Source: Escarpia spicata (Eukaryota; Annelida; Polychaeta; Sabellida; Siboglinidae). Taken from it: 64,000 nucleotides of DNA. Below the pieces are notes generated by a model, which saw only the letters and a list, made by a program, of their open reading frames with translations, was not told the origin of the DNA and did not search any database. Positions 36,611 through 47,164 of this stretch are shown in pieces. How positions within the stretch are numbered: the stretch's first letter is position 1; every line of letters begins with the position of its first letter. A program made the position numbers and the translations under genes. The stretch spans positions 11,149,928 through 11,213,927 of the forward strand of contig OZ023214.1 of assembly GCA_963995525.1 (NCBI GenBank), read 5' to 3'.

Positions 36611-36710
36611 CGATAAGCTATAAAAAGACAACGTCATTGCCATTTATATATATATATATATACATATATATAATGGCAATGACGTTGTCTTTTTTTGATA
36701 GCTTATCGCT

Positions 36711-36742
<32 letters not shown>
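36553..36742. mobile_element. Palindromic MITE-like element between (TA)n tracts
   Basis: Two arms of about 40 bp are inverted copies: TAAGCGATAAGCTAT... at 36606-36645 and its complement at 36672-36712, both including AAGACAACGTCATTGCCATT. They differ only by a 3-base indel. The loop is TA-rich and (TA)n tracts flank both sides. The layout fits a small element that inserts at TA. Confidence 0.7.
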
Positions 36743-36744
<2 letters not shown>

Positions 36745-36747
<3 letters not shown>

Positions 36748-38340
36748 TATAGTCGGTAATTTGATATGGGCCTACCTACAGACTGCACTGGAGAAGGCAT
36801 ATGACAGAGTTCCTAGAAAGCTTATCTGGTATAGCCTCCGAAAGAAGAGCATACCAGAATACTACATTAACACCATAAAGGACATGTATGAAGGGTGTAC
36901 GGCAAGCATCATGAGAAATGCTGGAAAGACAGAGGAAATCAAGATTGAAGTTGGTCTACACCAGGGGTCGGCCCTTAGTCCTTTACTTTTTATCATTATC
37001 CTGGACGTGATTACAGAGGAGATCAAGGAGCAGACATCCTGGGCTATGTTGTTATCATTATCCTGGACGTGATTACAGAGGAGATCAAGGAGCATACATC
37101 CTGGGCTATGTTGTTATCATTATCCTGGACGTGATTACAGAGGAGATCAAGGAGCAGACATCCTGGGCTATGTTGTTATCATTATCCTGGACGTGATTAC
37201 AGAGGAGGTCAAGGAGCAGACACCCTGGGCTATGTTGTTATCATTATCCTGGACGTGATTACAGAGGAGGTCAAGGAGCAGACACCCTGGGCTATGTTGT
37301 TATCATTATCCTGGACGTGATTACAGAGGAGATCAAGGAGCAGACATCCTGGGCTATGTTGTTATCATTATCCTGGACGTGATTACAGAGGAGATCAAGG
37401 AGCAGACACCCTGGGCTATGTTGTTATCATTATCCTGGACGTGATTACAGAGGAGGTCAAGGAGCAGACACCCTGGGCTATGTTGTTATCATTATCCTGG
37501 ACGTGATTACAGAGGAGATCAAGGAGCAGACATCCTGGGCTATGTTGTTATCATTATCCTGGACGTGATTACAGAGGAGATCAAGGAGCAGACACCCTGG
37601 GCTATGTTGTTATCATTATCCTGGACGTGATTACAGAGGAGGTCAAGGAGCAGACACCCTGGGCTATGTTGTTATCATTATCCTGGACGTGATTACAGAG
37701 GAGATCAAGGAGCAGACATCCTGGGCTATGTTGTTATCATTACCCTGGACGTGATTACAGACGAGATCAAGGAGCAAACATCCTGGGCTATGTTGTTATC
37801 ATTATCCTGGACGTGATTACAGAGGAGATCAAGGAGCAGACACCCTGGGCTATGTTGTTATCATTATACTGGACGTGATTACAGAGGAGATCAAGGAGCA
37901 GACATCCTGGGCTATGTTGTTATCATTATCCTGGACGTGATTACAGAGGAGATCAAGGAGCAGACACCCTGGGCTATGTTGTTCGCAGATGACCTGGTAT
38001 TGTGTGGTTCAGACGGAGGTAGGATAGAAGAGAAATTGGAAAACTGGAGAGAAAGAATGGAGAGATGTGGGCTAAAGATCAGCAGAACGAAGTCGGAACA
38101 CCTTCCGCCAATGGGGCACACAGAGCCAGTGAAGATGAACAAGTCTGGGTCTCAGGAAAAGTACAGATGTTTATTAAGTACCTTGGCTCTGTCATAGACA
38201 CGGAGGGAGTTGTCAGTAAGGAAACTGAGAGCCGAGTGTCAAAGGGGTGTTGTCTAGGTGGAGGGGACTATCTGGAGTGATATGAGTGATACATTGTCAC
38301 TGGCGAAATCATTTACGCGGCTAAGCTTAAAACAGTATTA
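36745..38340 (+). mobile_element. RTE-like LINE fragment with an expanded internal repeat
   Basis: The plus strand encodes RT motifs LEKAYDRVPRKLIWYSLRKK, then GLHQGSALSPLLFIIILDV. After a repeat array come WAMLFADDLVLCGSDGG, KLENWRERMERCGLKIS and KYLGSVIDTEG. The DLEKAYDRVPR and FADDLVL wording is typical of RTE-type RTs. The fragment is truncated at the 5' end near the (TA)n palindrome and fades out after about 38340. Sixteen tandem 62-bp copies interrupt it. Confidence 0.8.
36991..37982. repeat. 62-bp minisatellite, 16 copies, inside an RT coding region
   Basis: The unit starts TATCATTATCCTGGACGTGA and encodes IIILDVITEEIKEQTPWAML plus a partial codon. Copies begin every 62 bp from 36991, and exactly 16 units fit to 37982. 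They differ at few sites (AGATC/AGGTC; CATCC/CACCC). Fifteen extra copies add 930 bp, a multiple of three, but each single unit shifts the frame. Confidence 0.95.
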
Positions 38341-39660
38341 TTGCCATACACGACATGCTACCTAATTGTTTGTTCTTTTCATAATTCCACGTCGTTTCAA
38401 TAACATTTATACGTATATTTTGGTCCAAACATATTGCAAAAAGACATACTATACCACTTATTTACCAGCGTCCTTAGCATCGTTCATCATAGTAGACTCA
38501 TACGATATATAGCCGACTGAGTCAGAATGAATCAAGCAAACATTCGGTAAAATTAATGTATTTACGGGATGTTTCAGAACACCACCCTTTTTCACTCGCT
38601 AAAAAGGTTCGCCCAAAACGGACTCCCTGCACATTCACTTGTATTATTTTGCCATCATCACACGTTTCGCAAACAGGTTGTGCATATTCGGACCCTGGTC
38701 AGTCATGGGGTGCCCATAGCGCATATTAGTCACATTTTATCATTTCTTCCCCGTCCTTACTGTCCGACAACAGTTGGTGCATTATTGTGTCTGCATCCAG
38801 TTGTCTCGCTTGTTTTCGAAGCTACGGTGCAAGTTACATCGCAGTGGCATGACGAACGGTCTCTTCCTTCCCCGTGTAGTTCCACTCGTTGTAGGATTTT
38901 TGTTACACTTTGTTCTCAATCGAAGTTGACGTTTGTGTGGACTAAGCGTGGTGATGCATGTCTTTTCTCAGTTACTCGACTTTCACATTGTTGATTAATC
39001 TCCTTAGTATAGTTGAGATACTCGCTACGGGGTTTATAATCATGGTTTGGTGATACATGCAACTTGACAATACTATACAGTACTTTATAATATAATATAT
39101 ATCCATACAACTCATATTGACGTTGTATATAAATTCTATTAATAATAGTATTGTTTTGCTTAATAATGTTATTATTATTACTATTATTATTATTGTATAA
39201 CTGGGTAATATGTAATGCCCTGTGAAATTGATATAAAACCATAAAGCGTTACAAATGAAGGTGAGTCTGTTTTGTACCAACATCATATCGACGATAGGGA
39301 ACCCCTGTTAGCACAGCGGAACACTTAGGGGTCTGTTTGGGCACACTTCACGGCCTCGGGTCGATTATCAATTTGAATATAAACGCTCCATGTTTTTTTA
39401 ATCTAATACATATCAGAACATATACGTTTGGCTTATGCATATCACATTTTCCGTTATCTTAAACACGCACAAAACGTAAATATGATTTTTTGAAAATAGT
39501 GCTAACATTTTAAGGAAAGTGAAAAACAATATTTTTGTGCTCACCTCTTTGAATGTACATTTCGCCCTTCCAACCAATGGCAATGTTCACTAGGGCCCAT
39601 TTATGAGTTACTTAGCAGTGCCATCACAAATTTAATTGTACATAGTACAAAAACGCTAAC
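38341..39660. other. Stretch without a recognised gene
   Basis: Unique-looking sequence with several short open frames that lack recognisable domains (for example 38569-38994 plus). A (TAT)n-like patch lies at about 39165-39195. Nothing further is supported. Confidence 0.4.
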
Positions 39661-40124
39661 CGGCAGGGGGCTCGTTTTGCACGCCGTTCCCCTACATTTT
39701 GTTCAAAAAATATTGGGTATCACATCACCTTTAGTTACCAAAATAACAAAATGTACACATGAAATGGAAATACAAGAGCCTTGGGCTTGGAAAACTCCAT
39801 GCTCGAGCGCCGTGTGGTGTCATAAACTTCATAATATGCTATTACAGTAGACAGTGTACTTTATGTACAGGATCTGATTACAGGCATATATCTTACCTTT
39901 CTTTTCTGCCTGGAAAGCAGCAATATCAGGACGTGACGACTTTCTGTTTTGGCAATTCTTTGCCGAACAATAACATCCGACACATTTGACGCCATGATGT
40001 CAACACTCCTACTTTGAGGCTCCTTGATTACAAGACGGTCCAGCATGCGCTGTTCGCATTGTTCAAAAAAGTACGCAAATGGAGCGGTTTGTCCGCCATT
40101 CTGGAGGTGCGCCAAACCAGAATA

Positions 40125-40149
40125 TATATATATATATATATATATATAT
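40125..40149. repeat. (AT)n simple repeat
   Basis: A short AT run at the 3' end of the hAT transposase relic. Confidence 0.85.
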
Positions 40150-40925
40150 GACGCGAACTCGGCAATTACGCCGTCGAAATCCACGACATCGGTCAACTCT
40201 CCCTCGATCGACAGTAGTGCAAGACTGCTCAGTCGCTCTTGACCCATGCTTGAGCGAAGGTATGTCTTAATGAGTTTAAGCTTTGAGAAGCTTCTCTCAC
40301 ACGAGGCCACGCTCACGCACATAGTGAGCAAAGTCCTAAGACACACAAGCAGGTTCGGGAACGATGTCTCGTGTCCCCATTTCACTACTCATTTAAAGAG
40401 ATCGAGTGCATTCCAGTTTCTAGTCGTATCTCCTGTTTGCTGTTCGTAACTATGTAGACGACGTCGCACACGGCGTATCTCCTCCTTCATCCTTTCAGCG
40501 GCGATGTCGACGTAGGTCGATTGATGGCAGAGTCGATATCTTCATCATTTGTTGAGTCCATCAGGCGCTCCATAATAGTAAGAAACCCGAATTTGTCGTT
40601 CACATCCATCATGTGAATTGTCCTATTTCTTATCTCTCCGTGGAGTCGATCGGTGATCTGCAGCTGCCTCACCTCCTCTTGCAGCGACAAGTCGGCAACC
40701 TCAGCGTTTTCTCCCGCCATTCGTCTTCTCCGCCGCACCCTTCTTTCTGTTGCTAACCCCATTTCCTCGCAGAACGCCGTGGCCTTCGTCTTTGCCTCTT
40801 CAACGACGTTTTCGCGTTCCTCCTCGCAGAATAGAACAAGAGCCCCCAGTTTGGTCGCGCAACTGTCCAGCCCGAGCCCAGGCTTTTGGATGAATATCTG
40901 AACATCATTGATCTCTAGTAGTAAT
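40150..40925 (-). pseudogene. hAT transposase relic (ZMYM-like hAT family), C-terminal half
   Basis: On the minus strand the frame 41023-40487 carries FIQKPGLGLDSCATKL, RRVRRRRRMAGENAE and LHGEIRNRTIHMMDV. After a stop (TGA within FK*VVKWGHE) the frame 40385-40150 carries LVCLRTLLTMCVSVASCERSFSKLKLIKTYLR and LSSLALLSIEGEL, the hAT C-terminal dimerisation region. It resembles the domesticated-looking ZMYM1/6-type hAT transposases found in many animals. The N-terminal part with the RNase H-like Asp residues is missing, and an AT run (40125-40149) interrupts the end, so it is inactive. Confidence 0.8.
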
Positions 40926-40969
40926 AGAGGTGGTGTACCGCGTACGTTGGCGCGCCCCGGAGGAAATCC

Positions 40970-41460
40970 CATGTTAAGAGATAGGCATTTCCCCCAGACT
41001 GCGCATTTTTGTTTCATAGACAACGGCCGGGTTAAAGATAGGGATTTTTAACATGGGAAAGATAGGGGTTCCCCAAATCTTGTAAACGACTTCTCGCAGA
41101 CCGCTCCCGGGTTAAAGATAGGAGATTTTCCTATGTTAAGAGATAGGATTCCCCCAAAACTGGTAAACGACAAATCTCGTTTACCAGTTTGCTCAAGGCT
41201 TGCTCCGAAAATGGTTTTCGAGATTCGACTGAACGACCGGGTTAAAGATAGGGATTTTTAACATGGGGGAGATAGGGATTCTACGAAAGTAGTAACAAAA
41301 TGGTTTTCGAGATACGGATTTTGCGCATTACCACTCCCGGGTTAAATATAGGGATTTTTAACGTGGAAGAGATAGGGGTCCCCCCGGAAATGGTTTTCGA
41401 GATTACGCAATGCGCAGACCGGGGCAATCCCATGTTAAAGCATAGGCCCTTTTTATCGCA
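40970..41460. repeat. Diverged repeats around CGGGTTAAAGATAGGGATTT
   Basis: At least five related copies (about 40975, 41028, 41107, 41238 and 41335) combine CGGGTTAAAGATAGGGATTT, TTAACATGGGAGAGATAGG and a CCCC block, spaced by roughly 80-130 bp. Some also share ATGGTTTTCGAGAT. A perfect hairpin with a 14-bp stem (AAACTGGTAAACGA, 41157-41190) lies between copies. The origin is unknown. Confidence 0.7.
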
Positions 41461-41512
41461 AAGGTACGCGACCACTTTTTTGAATAAAATAACATATACC
41501 GAACACCATTTA

Positions 41513-41710
41513 AATACGATACTCACGAGATTGCTTGATCCGGAGGCCGAGGCTTCCGGATCGGTCTCCGTGGAATTTATAAGCCTTTTGTTATAAATTA
41601 CACCTTACTATAACACCACATTTTCGACGTGTCATAGTCAAACAAATAACGGGTCGGTCCCCTGGCGAAGCCTCGGCCTCCGGATCAAGCAATCTCGTGA
41701 GTATCGTATT
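41513..41710. mobile_element. MITE-like element with perfect 44-bp inverted repeats
   Basis: The arm at 41513-41556 (AATACGATACTCACGAGATT...GAGGCCGAGGCTTC) is exactly repeated in inverted orientation at 41667-41710. The 110-bp centre has no coding capacity. Perfect identity over 44 bp suggests a recent insertion or gene conversion. No clear target duplication could be fixed. Confidence 0.8.
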
Positions 41711-41979
41711 CATTACGTTACGTACACCAGCCTCCGTTGCCCCCCTCGTTACGCCTGTGTGTGTGTGTGTGTGCACTAACGCACGTGCCAGCCTCTCAAA
41801 TGGCGGACAGATATACTATTGTAGTCTGCCATGATTTCGCTCAGTAACGCCTCTTGTCTAAACATAGGCTCCGTGGTGGCACCAGAGAGATTGGAAATAT
41901 TCCCAATATCCCTGGTGGCGCCTCTGTGACGCACTTCATTTCAAACAATGACACTGCACGCGTGACGCAGTCTCGGTCA

Positions 41980-42050
41980 AAGCATGCGCTGTTCGCATTG
42001 TTCGAAAAAGTACATTCATGAAACGGTTGTCTGCCATTCTGGAATTGCAC
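41980..42050. repeat. Direct repeat shared with 40040-40110
   Basis: AGCATGCGCTGTTCGCATTG, then TTCGAAAAAGTAC and a GTCCGCCATTCTGGA-like stretch occur in both places in the same orientation with minor differences. The downstream copy lies about 200 bp upstream of the XXYLT1 start. Confidence 0.75.
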
Positions 42051-42244
42051 ACAAAAACGTTTTGTAGACAGCCATATCCTCGCTCAAAGACGCAACCTGT
42101 CTTAATACAGGCTCTTTGGTCTTTGTTGCGAAATGTACGATCTTTGGTAGCGGGAAAGACTCGACGAGCAATGTTTTTGTGACGCTACCGAACGTTGCAT
42201 TCTGCCTGTGGTTCTTCGCGTATGTAACAAGGTGGACTGAGGGC

Positions 42245-42544
42245 ATGAAGGTGATTAAACAATTCATATATGTTTGCTTAACGTTCGGGTTTCTACTTGT
42301 TGTATACACATTGTTGGGAAATGACGTGAACTGGAAGGAACCTACACCATTGTGTGTGATATTTACATTTGTGAACGCTGCAAAGATGATTCCTCTCCAG
42401 AATGCGTTTCGAATAGCAGCTGGCTCGTTGTTTCGTCATGCATCAGTGCCTCTCGACATATACATCATTGGTGATACCGAAAGCAAAGCTTTGGGCATGA
42501 ATATTATCAAACAGGCCAGCGCAAACATGACCTATCGGCATAAG
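42245..42544 (+). CDS. XXYLT1: Xyloside xylosyltransferase 1, exon 1
   Basis: Encodes residues 1-100. The start MKVIKQ is chosen because it places one membrane segment (about residues 7-24, FIYVCLTFGFLLVVYTLL) right after a short basic cytosolic tail, as in type II Golgi/ER glycosyltransferases. The frame is open upstream to 42116, but that extension has no resemblance to the family. After the membrane anchor the luminal GT8 fold begins (LCVIFTFVNAAKMIPLQNAF, DIYIIGDTES). The donor is CATAAG|GTAAAT in phase 0. The family adds the second alpha-1,3-xylose to O-glucose xylosides on EGF repeats of Notch and coagulation-type proteins, using UDP-xylose. Confidence 0.88.
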
Positions 42545-44287
<1,743 letters not shown>

Positions 44288-44953
44288 ATACATATTCTGG
44301 ATATAAACAAACTGGTTGGAGGCATGAACACGACCATTCGTATGATGCGGAAACACTTTAACAGGAAGAACTATTTCAGCCATGCCGTCTTTTACCTTTC
44401 GATTGGCCTCTATCGAGTCCTGCCGGAAAACGTTCATCGCGTGATCATGTTAGACGTTGACCTTAAATTCACTGACGACATCCGTAAACTGAATGACCGT
44501 TTTAAGCTGTTCACCAGCGACAACATTATTGGCATCGGTCGCGAACTGCAGCCAATTTATCGTTTCCTTTTCAGGCAATATCGTAACAATCACAAAGGCA
44601 CACGTATCGGCGACCCGCCGCCGGATGGGGTTGGGGGACTAAACAGCGGGGTTCTCCTACTTGATCTCGACCGGATGCGGAATTCTAAGCTATACAATTC
44701 GCAGCTGACTGAACAGAGCCTCGCTCGTTTGACGGGAGAGTTTAAATTCGACGGTTACCTTGGTGATCAGGATTTCTACTCGCTCTTGAGCATCAAGTAT
44801 CCGCAGCTGTTTCACTTCCTGCCGTGCGAGTGGAACCGGCAATTGTGTCAGTCGAAGAAGCGCCTAGTAGAAGATCACATATTTTACCTGTATTATCGGT
44901 GCGATGGAGAAGTGAAGATTTATCATGGCAACTGCCATGCGAAATTCCCGTGA
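44288..44953 (+). CDS. XXYLT1: Xyloside xylosyltransferase 1, exon 2 (catalytic domain)
   Basis: Encodes residues 101-321 and the stop. It carries the GT8 DxD metal/UDP-sugar motif as MLDVDLKF (Asp156, Asp158). Next are GIGRELQPIYR (about 182-192), GDPPPDGVGGLNSG (208-221), GDQDF (259-263), CEWNRQLC and the KIYHGNC end (310-316), all hallmarks of XXYLT1. Every motif expected for activity is intact. At 321 residues it is shorter than the human protein (393), mainly before the membrane anchor and stem. The acceptor is TGTATTTTTCAG. An ATTAAA at about 45036 may be the polyadenylation signal. I am confident of family and function class. Confidence 0.95.
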   Translation: MHILDINKLVGGMNTTIRMMRKHFNRKNYFSHAVFYLSIGLYRVLPENVHRVIMLDVDLKFTDDIRKLNDRFKLFTSDNIIGIGRELQPIYRFLFRQYRNNHKGTRIGDPPPDGVGGLNSGVLLLDLDRMRNSKLYNSQLTEQSLARLTGEFKFDGYLGDQDFYSLLSIKYPQLFHFLPCEWNRQLCQSKKRLVEDHIFYLYYRCDGEVKIYHGNCHAKFP

Positions 44954-46261
44954 TTGTTATTGTACAGTGGAGAACGGTGCGTGCTGTAGCGCACTCAGAA
45001 CATATATTATAAAAATGCCAAGCTTAATCAATGCATTAAAGGCTAATGCAACATTGTAAGCCGTGCAGATGACTGCAGACAAAGGCGTAATGACAATTAT
45101 TAACTGAACATAACAATACTACCGATTCACCACGTTAACCTATTGGTCATCACATTATTATGCCATGGCCAGCTAAAAAATGGTTTCGTTCGACCCCAAT
45201 ATTGAATTTGTTTGATGACAATATTTATATAAATATCTTATCCATGTAGTGCCCGACTCAAACCGATTTTCAACATGAAACCTCCGCGTCTACTATTACT
45301 AGTTGTCTTCTGGTACTCGTCGTGATTTTGTCTAGTAACAATTTTTTTTCCCTAGTAGTCTAGTTAGTTTTAGTAGCAATGTTCGATATGGCAGTTTATT
45401 AATGTTTTATGAAAAACTAAGTAGATATAATAATATCTACCAGTTATTTCCCATACCATCTAAATTATTGTTTTCGTACATAAAATCACAACATGGTGCA
45501 TTTTAGCAGCATGCAAATTGAACACAGATAACGGTTCCGTTTGACATATCAAGTGGCTGTTCAGCGTATCCTGTAAACATATTAAAGGCGGCGATACACG
45601 TTACGAGACAATCGCACCGTGTATCGCCGCCTTAAGGCATCGAATTGTACGATTGTTAAAAGGGAACAGTTGGCATTACGAAAAACAGATTAATCATCAG
45701 CAACTACTATCAAGGATATTATGCCAGCAGTTTACTAGAATAATCTTGTTGAAGACATATCATTTAAACTGCAGGGACAGCGCCAATGTGATAGAAATGT
45801 CTACTCATCCCTGTTCACCAGTCACCTAACTAAGAACATTATTCTAGTTTGCCCTGCTCAGTAACGCATATATTTCGGCTAACTGTTTGCTGCATTTTAA
45901 TGATGTTTTCTCAGCTGATTATCTCAGTGAAGTAAATATTTTTACGTAGACCTACAGTGTGACATGTTTATAAGATAAGGTAGGTAACAGCAGTGAAAAA
46001 CGCTTTGCCGCTGTAACTATAACAAGTGTTACGTCCCGCGTTAAGACGATTGGTGATTATGTGACATCAGGCCTCGTATCGTAGCAACGTCCCTTGCTGG
46101 CTTATACGCAACAACAGTGCAAGAAGGCGCGTCAACGTCTCTTGTAATCAAACAAAGGAAACAATCCACTATTGTTTCAGCTGCACATCGTTGGCCGGTC
46201 ACATGAAGAGCTTGTATATTACTGTCAGGCTTTAGAGGTGGCACTATACTTAAAAATACCG
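44954..46261. other. XXYLT1 3' flank without a recognised gene
   Basis: AT-rich sequence. The one notable structure is the inverted repeat at 45582-45635, listed separately. Confidence 0.45.
45582..45635. repeat. Short perfect inverted repeat flanked by TTAA
   Basis: AAGGCGGCGATACACG (45585-45600) is followed after 17 bases by its exact complement (45618-45633). TTAA occurs at both outer edges (45582-45585 and 45632-45635). Piggybac-type elements insert at TTAA, so this could be a minimal remnant, though it is very short. Confidence 0.6.
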
Positions 46262-47164
46262 CTGCATCGTGGCCATCAACACACTGGTACAGAAGTTATG
46301 TATGGAAGAAGGAGTCGGCTTCGTAGACATGTGGGCAAGCTTTGTAGGAAGAAACGATCTGTTTATGATCGATGGGCTACATCTGATAGGAAAAAGAGCA
46401 GCAGTTCTATGGAGCGAGTTCATTAGGTGCATAGGTGAAGGTACAGGCACAGTTGAGTATTTACACTAGATGCACGGGGGGCTACGTAGAGCCACCTCAA
46501 AGAAATAGTACAATCAATTGTACAAGGAAAGGTTAACAAAATATCCATAAAAATGAACTTAGATGTGTATGCTTAAATGTCAGAAGCATAGTAAGTAAGA
46601 GAAGCGATTTAGACGTCATGATAGCGGATATAGACCCCGATATAATAGGCATCACAGAATCATGGGCACATGAAGACATGGTAGACGCTGAATTAGCTCT
46701 ATCAGGTTATGTCATGTTTAAAAAGGACAGACAAGAGAGAAGGGGAGGCGTAGTCATTGTATATATTAAAGAATCCATACATACATATGAAGTAGAAATG
46801 AAACGGGAAGTACATTGCGAGGAAGCTATTTGGTGCAACATAGTTACCAGAAACTCAACATTAACAATAGGACTAGTTTATCGTAATTCTAAGACTAGAG
46901 GATGATGTAAAACTGCACAGTGTTATAAAGGAGATAAATAAAGGGGAATGTATTATAATGGGTGATTTTAATCATGGACATATTCAGTGGAAATCACTAG
47001 AGAATGCTGGAGGTGATGACCAACAGTTTCTACTTCTAATACAAGATTTGTTCCCCTAAAAAGCAAGGGAAACGATCTAGGAAGAAACACCTATCAAAAG
47101 AAGCTATACGAAAGATTGCTTACAAACAAATTATGTGGAGAGTTTACAGAAACACTGGAAATAT
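46262..47164 (+). pseudogene. CR1-like copy D: ORF1 C-terminus and endonuclease start
   Basis: The frame 46269-46469 gives the esterase ORF1 end (EEGVGFVDMWASFVGRNDLF, DGLHLIGKRAAV), so the Asp-His pair is kept. The ORF2 start follows in frame 46618-46905 (DIDPDIIGITESW, RRGGVVIVYIKESI, GLVYRN). After a frame break the text is MGDFNHGHIQWKS, and then a deletion joins it to the linker at about 47055. Confidence 0.8.

Noticed and set aside
39300..39370. tRNA-like stretch with TTAGCACAGCGG and CTCGGGTCGATTATC
   Set aside because: The T-loop has a base missing and the stems fail to pair; too weak to call.
39667..39700. CAGGGGGCTCGTTTTGC as the terminal inverted repeat of the hAT relic
   Set aside because: CAGGGG fits hAT ends, but no matching inverted partner was found beyond 41000.
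39861..40149. Continuation of the hAT transposase frame through the (AT)n run
   Set aside because: The family ends shortly after the dimerisation region. The extension is repeat and flank sequence.
40970..41460. CRISPR-like array
   Set aside because: Copies are diverged and unevenly spaced, and the window is clearly animal nuclear DNA.
42116..42244. Upstream extension of XXYLT1 exon 1 by 43 codons
   Set aside because: It would bury the membrane anchor and has no resemblance to the family. The 42245 ATG gives the usual type II layout.
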